From Rhizopus sp. PT2906 (lineage: Eukaryota > Mucoromycota > Mucoromycetes > Mucorales > Rhizopodaceae): 37,666 nucleotides of DNA. Positions 10,992-21,169 of this stretch are shown here, one piece after another; position 1 is the stretch's first letter, and each line of letters starts with the position of its first letter. The notes under the pieces are model-generated. The model did no database searches. It was not told where the DNA came from and saw only the letters and a program-made list of their open reading frames with translations. Both the position numbers and the translations under genes were made by a program. The stretch lies in NCBI GenBank assembly GCA_025529335.1, contig JAMYHX010000429.1, positions 1 through 37,666 of the forward strand, in the 5' to 3' direction.

Positions 10992-12411
10992 ATGTTGACA
11001 TTAACAAGTCATTTAACCGCAGCCAGATCATGCTGCTTTGGAGCACAGTTCGAACAAAAGGCTAGACTTCACACAACTCGTTTGGTTTATAGTTATTCAA
11101 ATCATAAAAGTCCTTCCAAGGTAATACTTTTATACTTTATTTTGTATGCATAAAAATTAAAATCTATGTGAATAGTATAGTCATTTTATCGACTTTGTAC
11201 GATTTAGAGCCAAAGGTGGAGATGGAGGGGATGGTTGTGTATCCTTCATGAGAGAGAAATACCTTCCAAAAGGCCCTCCTAACGGCGGTAATGGTGGACG
11301 TGGTGGAAACGTCATTATTCGAGCCACTACAAATGAAGGCTCTCTCAGACGACTTGGACGCGTATGCTCAGCTAAACGAGGACATAATGGAATGGGTGGT
11401 GGAAGACATGGGATGAGAGGAGATGATTTGGTGATTCAAGTGCCTGTGGGAACAATTGTACGTGAGGTTCCTTTGCCTGAAAAGAAGGAAGAGGAGGAGC
11501 CTATGGATAAGGAAGCTCGTCGTGCTGCAAGATGGGTATACTATCCACGCATGGAGGAAGTGGAAGCAGTGCCGGAGGGAAAGGTCAACTTTTTTAGACA
11601 AGCTGAACGACTGATGGATGAAGAAGATAGATACCTCAAATGGCGCCTTCGTAATGAAAATCCTACCAAAATTGAAGTAGACCTAGCAGAAGATGGACAG
11701 GAAGTATTAGTGTGTAAGGGAGGAGCAGGCGGATACGGTAATCCTTATTTTCTGACAACGGAAAACCGATCTCCCAAATGGGCCACACGCGGACGTAAAG
11801 GAGAGGAAAGGCAGATCGAATTGGAACTCAAGACAATTGCTGACATCGGTCTAGTGGGCTTACCTAACGCCGGCAAGTCAACACTGCTCGGAGCTATTTC
11901 AAACGCTCACCCCAAGCAAGGAAATTATGCGTTTACGACTCTCCACCCCTTTGTGGGTACAGTAGATTACGCAGATCAGTTTCAGTTGACAGTGGCAGAT
12001 ATTCCTGGCTTGATCGAAGGAGCCCACCTAAACGTTGGCCTTGGACATGCCTTCCTTCGTCATGTGGAGCGTGCGAAGCTGTTGGTCTATGTTATCGACA
12101 TCAGTGGACCATCTCCTTTTGATGATCTCAAGATACTGCAACAAGAATTACAGGCTTATAAGCCAGGTCTTATTCAGCGTCAGTCACTTATTGTTGCAAA
12201 CAAGGCAGATATAGTCAATCCTGCCAAAGAAAACCTAGAAGCTCTTCAGTCTCAAGTTAAAAATATTCCCATCATACCAGTGTCTGCTCGATATGAAAAG
12301 AATGTCTTGAAGCTAACCTCTGTGCTCCGTAAAGAAGTTGAACGTATTAGAGCTGAAGAAGAGGCGATCAAGAAGACATTAAGGAACGATGATGATGAAG
12401 ATTTCATATAG
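10992..12411 (+). CDS. MTG2: Mitochondrial Obg-family GTPase, MTG2-like (454 aa)
   Basis: Two exons: 10992-11120 and 11176-12411. The acceptor at 11175 is chosen because it restores the Obg start DFVRFRAKGGDGGDG. Residues 1-43 are rich in Ser, Thr, Arg and Leu with few acids, consistent with a mitochondrial presequence. The Gly-rich Obg fold follows (GGRGGNV, GMGGGRHG). Then comes the G domain with G1 GLPNAGKST (about 271-279), G3 DIPGLIEGA, G4 NKAD and G5 SAR. An acidic/basic insertion of about 60 residues (EKKEEEEPMDKEARR onward) interrupts the Obg domain. The family acts in late assembly of the mitochondrial large ribosomal subunit. The short C-terminus lacks an OCT-like domain. The symbol is given by family and presequence; confusion with a cytosolic DRG protein is unlikely because the Obg fold is present. 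Confidence 0.9.
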
Positions 12412-12528
12412 TATTGATTTATGTAAATAAAATAAAGCTTCATCTACAGTTGTGTACATAAAATCATCGAATCTTTCTTTATTGTTATTGAAAGGGGAGG
12501 GTCTTTGCTGACATTTTATACAATTGAT

Positions 12529-12827
12529 TTAAGCTGAAGCTGCAAGTTCTTCGGCACGCTTTCTATTCTGAAGCATAATTTCTTTCTTGGAAGCAATAGC
12601 AGCTGCTTGTCTTTCTTGTAAATAGTACATAAAGTATCCAACTGAACCAAAGACACCGGCAGCTATAGCATGACCGCTAGGATCTAGTGCATGTAATCAG
12701 TTGCTATCTTTTTTCATTTTAATAATTACTCACTAGAGAAAATAGGACGCTTTTGAAGGCCAAGTGCATATGTACGGACAAGAACACCAAAAGCAGCAAA
12801 GCCTGAGACACTACTGATCAAACTCAT
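12529..12827 (-). CDS. Small one-TM protein (82 aa), possible complex I accessory subunit
   Basis: Two exons on the minus strand: 12827-12734 and 12683-12529, separated by a 50-nt intron (GTGAGT...CTAG), give 82 aa. The N-terminus SLISSVSGFAAFGVLVRTYA could be a membrane/presequence-like helix. It is followed by LGLQKRPIFSNPSGHA, a hydrophobic stretch AIAAGVFGSVGYFMYYLQ, and a charged helix with QERQAAAIASKKE and NRKRAEELAA. This arrangement resembles the small fungal '14 kDa' NADH:ubiquinone oxidoreductase subunits as I remember them, which sit in the mitochondrial inner membrane. I cannot confirm the family. It lies convergent to the MTG2-like gene, 117 bp apart. A CCAAT box (reverse, ATTGG at 12911-12915) and a CRE (12919-12926) lie upstream, a promoter type common for respiratory genes. 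Confidence 0.65.
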
Positions 12828-12918
12828 GTTGTAATGCAACTATACAAAAAATACTTTTGAATTAATTTGGCCCTGCTTCCTTCTATCCGCCAAATCATAA
12901 CTTAGTTTTGATTGGATG

Positions 12919-12926
12919 TGACGTCA
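12919..12926. promoter_or_regulatory. Perfect ATF/CREB site TGACGTCA
   Basis: This palindromic octamer lies 92 bp upstream of the small membrane-protein gene (minus strand start 12827). A reverse CCAAT box lies a few bases nearer the gene. bZIP factors of the ATF/CREB class bind this sequence in fungi. Regulation is inferred only from sequence and position. Confidence 0.5.
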
Positions 12927-13477
12927 ATAAAATTTTATTTTCTGAATTTTAAACACTTGACCTGTATGGTTCAGAAATAAGAATTATTTTATGCATTTTT
13001 AGTGGAAGCTGACAACTGTCTTGGCTCATTATAAATCGTGACAGGCTGTTGTTATTTTCAGAGGATAAATGTACATGACTTTCTCTAGCTTGTATGCATA
13101 CATTTGTGATGCTTGTCGACAACTCATCCGTTCTACTCCCAGCTTCTAATTGAAGTATATCAGAGCTTTTAGCAGTAGCTTCAATATCAGGGATTTGTTA
13201 TTTGTACAGCATTTTCACAAATAGTGACTTAAGCAATTCAATTTGCACTAGACAAGCTACACCCACACAACACTGAGTATAAGAGAACCATGTGTCAATG
13301 AGTCTGTAATAATCTCTATTATGTTGAGACGAAAAAAAGTTCATTATTACAGGATTATTACCTGAATTTATCACGGCTAATAAGAATTGGGTATGATGCG
13401 TCTATAAGAATAACGCATTTTGTGGTCAGTTTTCTTTCTGTTTTTCTTTCTTCAAATAATACTTTACAAGTTGGACT
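12927..13477. other. Intergenic stretch, no feature recognised
   Basis: About 550 bp of AT-rich sequence with stops in all frames at short spacing. I saw no gene, RNA or repeat. It precedes the decayed gene at 13478. Confidence 0.5.
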
Positions 13478-14330
13478 GTGTATAAGGTAAACATGATAGA
13501 TATGCTGTTTGTTGTGCAAATTGAATTGCTTACCTCAGCAATTATGAAAATGCTGTGCAGATTTGCTCTGCAAATAGCAATGGTTCAGCGCTCTGCTGTA
13601 GTAAATGACAAGGAAGATGAGACTCTTCATGAGGAGTTGTCCGTAAAAGACGATAGTGATTTCTATAATCCTCAGGCTTTTTACGCCAACGTCATCACCT
13701 TGTTTAGCAAGCTAAGAAAAGGCGACTGTGTGCAGGTGAAAGGTATGCTTTATTATCTATCTTAAGATTGATTCTAACTGTTCATGAAGGACCCATGACT
13801 ATCTATACAAGAGCCAATGACGGCGGGTACAGCTCGTGTATCCATCAGGTCACTGCCACCCGTTTGGGCGTTTATATAGGAGGCCGCTGACGTGGACGTC
13901 AACCGATGATGATCAACATCCGACATTAGAGCATGTCTTAGTGGCTGATGTACAAAAGAAGTACAGCTTGCTGAAAGGTTCAGCAAAGGATGGTGCTGGC
14001 TTAGCCAGCTTTGAAACAATGAATGAGGTCTTTAAAAAGCTGCATGAGGAAATATGTAAGTATAAACAAATTAAAAACTATATGGTATGCTAATTTTATT
14101 TTATTTGATAACATAAAAGTCCTAGGCGGTATTTGAGGCCAAACCAGCAACGTCGCTTGATGAAAGAAGGGCAAAAAAGAAGAAGATTGGCATAGGAAGA
14201 TGGTGCGTTGAAAATTGCTGCTTTTGGTTTGGAGGAGACGTTAATTATGGATACCATAGACGCCACGAAGGCAACAGAAGAGGGCATCCAAAACTGGTGT
14301 TGTAATCAATAATAGAATTAGCACATCAAA
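13478..14330 (+). pseudogene. Decayed multi-exon gene of unknown family
   Basis: Protein-like segments occur in order but in shifting frames. They are 13478-13741 (ending FSKLRKGDCVQVK), a plausible intron to about 13788, then GPMTIYTRANDGGYSSC in frame up to a TGA at 13888, then a different frame containing LEHVLVADVQKKYSLLKG and ASFETMNEVFKKLHEE to about 14057. A GTAAGT donor follows, and after an acceptor near 14125 comes the basic segment RYLRPNQQRRLMKEGQK, then LKIAAFGLEETLIMD to about 14310. At least two frameshifts and one stop interrupt it. Composition and continuity suggest real ancestral coding sequence, not chance. I do not recognise the family. A TnpB-like fragment lies downstream on the same strand, so this may be the upstream part of the same mobile element or an unrelated relic. 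Confidence 0.45.
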
Positions 14331-14639
14331 GAACAACTCCACAAATTAGATCCCGATGATGGCTCCTTAGACAACATATTGTTTAGAGAGTAGAATCATA
14401 ACCAACCACAAATAGACTCATCAAGCATGTAGGTACAAGTTATGTAGTTGACTTTCAAATCATTGAAATCTCCTTTATGCTCAGAAAACGAAGGTTACAT
14501 ATAGGAGGACAAAGCAATGCTGCACAGCGATGCTTGAACGATGAGCATCGTTTCATCTGTTCAACATCACAATGTTTCGAAAGAAAGCCAAGCAGTAAGT
14601 CGTATAACAGATAGAATCAAGTTTTATTGGTGCTAAGCT

Positions 14640-14885
14640 ATGCCTATAGGTTTTCCACCTGCCATTTACCAGTTGAAGCATTGCAAGTTGTGTCTAGCTG
14701 GTAATGGTCAAGATATTGAAAGTACTTATCTATAAAACAAGCGAAATAGCCCTAACGAGAATAATAACAGGTCTGACAAAGGGATGTCAATGCAGCTATA
14801 AATATTCGTTCAATCCTGCTTTCATATATTGAATTAAGCTACAAGATTTTATCAAGGCACCTCGCGTTGACGAGAGGAATAACCT
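14640..14885 (+). pseudogene. TnpB/Fanzor-like nuclease remnant (C-terminal part)
   Basis: The frame at 14780-14830 reads QRDVNAAINIRSILL or close to it. This is the hallmark RuvC-III block of TnpB and Fanzor proteins, where Asp is followed by xNAAxNI. Upstream, in another frame (14665-14725), LKHCKLCLAGNG supplies a CxxC that could be half of the usual zinc ribbon. Downstream, HLALTRGITF resembles the short tail after RuvC-III in fungal copies. Stops at 14774 and elsewhere, plus frame changes, show the copy is dead. The RuvC-III block is the main evidence; the rest is suggestive. Confidence 0.5.
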
Positions 14886-15510
14886 TCAGCCAGTAAAGAC
14901 GCCGCCCTGCAACCCTTTGATTGGTTCTTTAGTCCCTATGTCATCACTTGTTTGGTCCAGAATTTCTGTTTATGGGTTACCCTCTCTCTTCTTCTGGCTA
15001 TTGTCTGCAACAGTTACTTGCATATGACGTCTTTTTCAGTCTAGTTGAACTCCTTGTGAACTAAGTCTCTGGTAATGGCATAGAGATCATTTCTAGCAAT
15101 GACCAATAAAATAGACCACAACAAAAGCTAAAGTTAGAGACAAAGTTTTGATTTTTACTGCCACAAGTATATTATGTACTCTTGTTTAATATATGAATAT
15201 TATTCATTTTGGTTGTCATGGTCACGACTGAGTTGATTCTGAATCAGAAAAGGGTGTCTTGACCTGACATATTTAGTGGCCATTGGCTCTGATACTTCGA
15301 TCGGACAGGATCGCAGGATACCCGATGTGTAAAGTATCAACCTATATACATACGCGCGCACATAGATTCCGCTGTTAAACTTTACCCAATCAACAATAGT
15401 CCATCTAGACAACAATTGCTGAATGCTTATGCAGCCCTTTTGTATTTATGTTTGACGTGGTGTTGGTGTCATTGTATATACCTGGGTTTGATTACTATAT
15501 TTGGAATAAA
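14886..15510. other. Intergenic stretch, possible further element debris
   Basis: About 625 bp with no intact frame. One frame at 14895-15025 stays open (LVPMSSLVWSRISVYGLPS) and may be a continuation of the decayed element to its left, but I see no recognisable motif. Nothing else was identified. Confidence 0.35.
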
Positions 15511-15651
15511 CCAATGTCGATGATATGTAAATTTTCATCGTTCTGACATAATAACGTATTCAACGAAATGCATATATAAACCGCTGTAAACGATTGATAA
15601 TTGTAGTTCTTTTTTCTTGTTTTTTGTTTTATTCAACACTTACATTAAGTA
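15511..15651 (+). promoter_or_regulatory. Promoter of catalase gene 1
   Basis: A CCAAT box lies at 15511-15515, TTCTGAC at 15541-15547 and a TATATAAA box at 15573-15580, about 72 bp before the ATG. The TTCTGAC heptamer is also present just before the TATA box of the second catalase. Confidence 0.6.
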
Positions 15652-18112
15652 ATGTCTAATCCTTCTCACATTGAAAGCAACGCACCTCCTGTCACCAAGG
15701 TTGACCATACAGTCAATAGTCATGGAACACAAGAAACTACTCAATTTGGTGTAAAGGTTGATAGTCGAGACAGCCTTCAGGTTGGAGAACGTGGACCAAC
15801 TCTTTTGGAAGACTTTGTATTTCGTGAAAAGATGACTCATTTTGGTAAGTTGATAAACAATCTTGGTCTCCTGTAGCTAATATATCCATATTGATAGATC
15901 ATGAAAGGTAACTTGTTTTATGATACATTAAAACGTACAACCTTACACGTCATAATAGAATTCCTGAACGTGTCGTACATGCCCGTGGTTTTGGTGTTCA
16001 CGGTTACTTCCAATCCTATAAGGACTGGTCCGAATTGACTTGTGCTGATTTTCTTACCAATCCAAACAAAAAGACCCCTACCTTTGTCCGTTTTTCCACT
16101 GTCATCGGTAACAGAGGCTCACCTGAAACTGTGCGTGACGTTCGTGGTTTTGCTACGCGTTTCTACACTGATGAAGGAAACTTTGATTTAGGTAATTGGT
16201 AATTGTTTAGTGTTTTTCTTTTTCACTTACCTGTTTGTGTAGTCGGTAATGTCATTGCTCCCTTCTTCGTTCAAGGTAATTTCAACAGACACAAGGTTTG
16301 TTCATTCAGACTCATCATGATGTAATACACATAGACCCCAGCAAATTCGTTGACTTGATTCACGCTACCAAGCCTGAGCCAAACAAAGAAGTTCCTCAAG
16401 CTTCTACTGCGCATAACACTGCTTACGATTTCTTCTCTCAGCAACCTGAGACTATTCATACTGTACTCTGGGTCTTATCTGGTAGAGGTACTCCCAGAAG
16501 TTTCCGTCAAGTAGAAGGTTTTGGTGTCAACACGTATGTAACAAAGAAAGAGTACAATAGAATAAACACTGATGATCCCTATCTAGCTTCCGTCTGATCA
16601 ATGCACAAGGTAAATCTGTATTTGTAAAATTCCACTGGAAGCCTCTGGCAGGTCTTAACAACCTTGAATGGGTAAGTCAATCTTACAGAGTGTGACGTAT
16701 AGCTCTAATTCATTTCATAGGATGAAGCCCAAAAGATCAACGGCAAGGATCCCGACTTTATGCGCAACGACATGTACACTGCCATCGAAAAGGGTCTCTT
16801 CCCTGAATATGAACTGGGCGTTCAAATAATCCCTGAAGAAGATGAGCATAAATTTGATTTTGACATTTTGGATGCCACAAAGATTGTTCCCGAATCACTT
16901 ATTCCTGTCACTCGACTTGGTAAGATGGTCTTGAATCGTACACCCGACGACTTCTTTGGCGAAGTTGAGCAAGTTACATTCCATCTGGGTCACGTCGTTC
17001 GTGGTATTGGCTTCTCTGATGATCCACTCTTGCAAGGTCGTCTTTTCAGTTATTTGGATACTCAAATTAACCGAATGAACAGTGTCAATTTCCATCAACT
17101 TCCTATCAATCGTCCTGTCTGTCCTGTTCACAACATTAACCGTGAAGGTTTCATGAACTTTAATGTCCATAAGGGCGCTGTTACATACTTTCCTAATGCT
17201 ATGCAAGACAACACTCCAGCTCCTACCACTGCCAAGGAAGGTGGATACATTGAATATCCTGAGAAGGTCCAAGGTATTAAACAAAGAGGCAAGCACGGCA
17301 AGAAACTTGACTTTTACATCCACGCTCAGTTGTTCTATAACAGCTTGACGACGAACGAACAGCAACAGCTAGTCAACAACACCCGCTTTGAACTTGGCAA
17401 GTGTACTGACCTTCGTGTCCGTCAAAACTTTGTTAACCTCTTGAACCACGTTGACCATAACTTGGCCGTCCGTGTTGCTAATGGTATTGGGGTCAAGGCT
17501 CCTGAACAACCAGCTAATGAAAACAAGAAACAGACAAGTGTAGGTTTGTCCATCGAAAACTATAGGCGACCCAACAATATCAAGGCAAAGAACGTTGCTA
17601 TCCTACTTGGTCCCGGTAGTGATATCTGCCAAGCGAACGATATGTATAAGTTCCTTACGGATCAAGGCGCTATTGTTGATTTTATTGGCCCTGTCCTTGG
17701 TGAATTTGATGGTTTACCAATCAAGCAAACCTACTTGACCACGACCTCTGTCATGTATGATGGTATTTTCGTGCCTACAGGTGAAGTGATGACATTTGAA
17801 AAGCTAATGGAGCCCATCCCAGCTTTCCCATATGGAGAACCTGTCAACTTTATCTTGGATACTTATCGTCATGGTAAACCTATTGCTCTTGCTGGCAAAG
17901 CTGTCGCTTTATTAAAGGCCGCCCATGTTCCCTTGTACACCACTGAGAAGGATGAGAACAAGTATGGTGTCTTTATTGCAGAGGACATGGGTAAGCTCAA
18001 GGCTAATTTTAGAAAGGGCCTTATCATTCAAAGATTCTGGACTCGTTTACCACTAGACCCTGATGCAGAAGAATCTCCTACTCCTACCAACATTGTTATT
18101 GATGATCAATAA
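15652..18112 (+). CDS. Large-subunit catalase 1, no visible targeting signal (714 aa)
   Basis: Seven exons: 15652-15844, 15898-15907 (10-nt microexon), 15959-16191, 16243-16275, 16335-16533, 16587-16671 and 16721-18112. It decomposes hydrogen peroxide to water and oxygen with a haem. Catalytic His75 lies in RVVHARG, distal Asn148 in VGNVIAPFF, and proximal haem ligand Tyr362 in RLFSYLDTQ. The His 23 residues before this Tyr, which in E. coli HPII is cross-linked to it, is also present. The ~170-residue C-terminal flavodoxin/amidotransferase-like domain (for example KNVAILLGPGSD) marks the large-subunit clade (KatE/HPII and fungal CatA/B-like). There is no signal peptide and the C-terminus (IVIDDQ) is not PTS1, so a cytosolic location is likely. 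Usual VGNNxPVFF is VGNVIAPFF and usual FHPGH is FHLGH, mild departures. It is tandem with a secreted paralogue. Confidence 0.96.
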
Positions 18113-18387
18113 ATTATTGTATTCTTTACTGTAATATGTTAAACATGATAAACTGGTCTGCGTCAGTTGAAACCATGTAGTCATGTCGTGTAAGCTGACT
18201 AAGCTTATTGAGCATTGTTCCAAATTTTAATTGGACAATAAGAATTATTGTGCATTTATCATCTGTTTCCGACTGATTGCAAACTTGTTCAGCCTTAAAC
18301 TAGGAGTGGTGTTACAATAGGTATTCTGACGTATATATAAAGTCAACTAGTTTTTGTAATTCATTTCTTTTCTATCATTTCCAAACC
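18113..18387 (+). promoter_or_regulatory. Promoter of catalase gene 2, with inverted repeat
   Basis: A 275-bp spacer. A perfect 7-bp inverted repeat with 3-nt centre (ACAATAA/TTATTGT) lies at 18235-18251, overlapping a reverse CCAAT-like TTGGACAAT. TTCTGAC at 18324-18330 abuts a TATATATAA box (18332-18340), about 48 bp before the ATG. The inverted repeat could be an operator or only AT-rich chance. Confidence 0.5.
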
Positions 18388-20977
18388 ATGAAAAAGCCTG
18401 CGTGGATTCTATCGCTTATTTTACTGAGCTGTCATCTCAGTCTGGGAGCTGACAATGACAATAACAATAATCAAGATTCTCCTGTAACAAACATCAATGC
18501 ACATGTCATTGATGCTGGCACTCAAGAAACAACTCAATTTGGTGTAAAGATTAACAACACAGATAGCTTACAAATGGGTGATCGAGGACCTACTCTCCTT
18601 GAAGACTTTATGCTTCGCGAAAAGATTATGCACTTTGGTAAATATAGTTTCTTTATCCTATACAAGCTTTTTCTAACTTTATTTCTAAAAATAACAATTA
18701 GATCATGAAAGGTAAAGGATGCATGGAATGTGATATATTAGTCTTTTTATTTATTTTCCGGTTAGAATCCCTGAGCGTGCTGTTCATGCACGCGGAGTAG
18801 CTGTTCATGGCTACTTTCAATCCTACAAAGATTGGTCTAACTTGACTGCTGCTAGATTGCTTCGTGACACTTCAATCAAGACACCCGTATTTGTTCGTTT
18901 CTCTACTGTCCTGGGCTCTCGCGGGTCTGCCGACTGTGTGCGCGACGTTCGAGGTTTTTCAACTAGATTTTATACACAAGAGGGAAACTGGGATTTAGGT
19001 AACGTTTCACTGAATGATATCATGATGACTTTTATTCATTGCCCTTCATAGTTGCCAACGCCATCGCGCCATTCTTCATTCAAGGTTTGTTCAACAAGAG
19101 CAAAAAAAGAATTAGTAAGAATCTAAATCTCTCTCTCTCTCTTTTTTTTAGATGCTATCAAATTCCCCGACTTGATTCATGCCGGTAAACCCGAACAAAA
19201 CACAGAGGTTCCTCAGGCTGCCACTGCTCATAACACGGCCTATGACTTCTTTGGTCAACATACTGAAACTATACATACCGTCATGTGGGCTCTGTCTGGG
19301 CGAGGTACTCCTAGAAGTTTCCGTCAGGTTGAAGGCTTTGGTGTTCACACGTAAGTGAAACAGATATTGAAAAGTGATATATCCTCTAATGATATTAGTT
19401 TCCGATTTATTAACGAACACGGCAAAACGGTGCTTGTAAAATTTCATTGGAAGCCTTTGCAAGGACTTTCAAATCTTGAATGGGTAAGCATTGACAGGAC
19501 TAAATGTTTACGTGCAATCATCACTCATATGAACCATAGGATGAAGCCCAAAAGATTAACGGTAAGGATACCGATTTCCATCGTAATGATCTCTACACTG
19601 CTATCCAACGCGGAGATTATCCCGAATATGAATTGGGCGTTCAAATTGTGAATGAAGAAGATCAAGATAAATTTGACTTTGATTTATTGGATGCTACCAA
19701 GATTATTCCTGAATCCCTGGTACCTGTGACAATACTTGGCAAGATGACACTTAACCGTATCCCTGACAACTTTTTCTCAGAAACTGAACAAGTTACTTAT
19801 CACCCTGGTCATGTTGTTCGTGGTAAGTATAATATATTCAAAGAAAAAGGGCAAGTCTAATTCTCTCTCAGGTGTTACGTTCACTGATGATCCTCTCTTA
19901 CAAGGCCGCTTGTTCAGTTATTTGGATACTCAAATCAACAGAATGGGTAGTGCCAATTATTTACAACTTCCTATCAATCGTCCTTTGGTACCTGTCCACA
20001 ACAATCAGCGTGATGGCTTTATGCAATTCAATGTGTATCATGGACCTGTGGCTTACTATCCTAATGCATTACAAAACAATACCCCCGAGGTTGTCAGTCC
20101 AAGAGAAGGTGGCTATTTGGAGTACCCCGAAAAGATCTCTGGCAGGAAACAGAGAGGCAAGCATGGCAAGTTCTCTGACCATTTCTCTCAAGCCCAATTG
20201 TTCTACAACAGTTTAACAACTCATGAGCAACAACAAGTGGTCAACAACTTTCGCTTTGAGCTTGGTAAATGCACCAGTATGCTCGTTCGTGAAAACTTCA
20301 TCAAGGTCTTGAACCGCGTCGATAATAACTTGGCTCGTCGTGTGGCTAGAGGTATTGGTGTCCATGAACCCGAACCTGTGGTTGAAAATCATAATCAGAC
20401 GACCATCAACTTATCTATTGACAATTACAAACGTCCCAATAACATCAAAGCCAAGAAGGTCGCCATCTTGACTGGCCCTGGTATCAGCACTTCTGAAGTC
20501 GAGCAAATGCGCGATTATCTCACAAAGGAGCATGCTTATGTAGATGTGGTCGGCATAAAGTTGGGTGAAAGTGATGATGGATTGAACATAACTGAAACTT
20601 ACCTTACAACCTCATCGGTTCTCTATGATGCCATATATATTCCCTCTGGCTCCAACAGCACATTTGATTTTTTGACTAAACCTCATCCTGAATTCCCCTA
20701 TGATGAACCCTCTGTCTTTGTCTTGGACGCCTTCCGACATGGTAAACCTATTGCAGTCTCTGGTAATGGTATCGAACTTCTCAAAAAGGCTCATGTTCGT
20801 CATTTTGACAGTAATGAACAAGCTGCACACTATGGTGTTTATATCTCAACGGATATGTCTCAATTAGAATCTCAATTTAAGAAGGGTATAATTATCCAAC
20901 GTTTCTGGAATCGTATGCCTCTTGATCCTGATGCCAAGGAATCCCCTACTCGCTTTAATGTCACAATTCCAAAGTAA
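18388..20977 (+). CDS. Large-subunit catalase 2, predicted secreted (732 aa)
   Basis: Eight exons: 18388-18637, 18702-18711 (10-nt microexon), 18766-18998, 19052-19084, 19152-19350, 19399-19483, 19540-19822 and 19872-20977. The N-terminus has K-K, then the hydrophobic core WILSLILLSCHLSLG and a likely cleavage near residue 20, so export or vacuolar/ER delivery is expected. An Asn/Asp-rich spacer follows. Catalytic His94 (AVHARG), Asn167 (VANAIAPFF) and proximal Tyr381 (RLFSYLDTQ) are kept, as is the HPII-type cross-link His 23 residues before the Tyr. The C-terminal flavodoxin-like domain is present. Splice sites 1-6 match catalase 1 in position and phase; one additional phase-1 intron (19823-19871) splits VVR/GVTF. 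It is a tandem duplicate of the upstream gene, with different targeting. Confidence 0.96.
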
Positions 20978-21169
20978 ATACCACAATAAAAAGATGAGCT
21001 TTTTTTTTACTGGCTGAAAAAAACTTTCATGCAATATGCTTTTTGTTTACTGCTTGTAAAATATTAGCCAATAGGAATTGAGGCTTTTGTAACCTAATGA
21101 GGTAAATATTAAAAAGCCTTTCTTTTTCTCTCTCTTTCTCTCTCTTCTCATACTTGTCCTACACTAGAA

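Noticed and set aside
16895..17365. 156-aa minus-strand ORF within catalase 1
   Set aside because: It lies entirely inside the conserved catalase exon 7 and shows no domain or codon character of its own.
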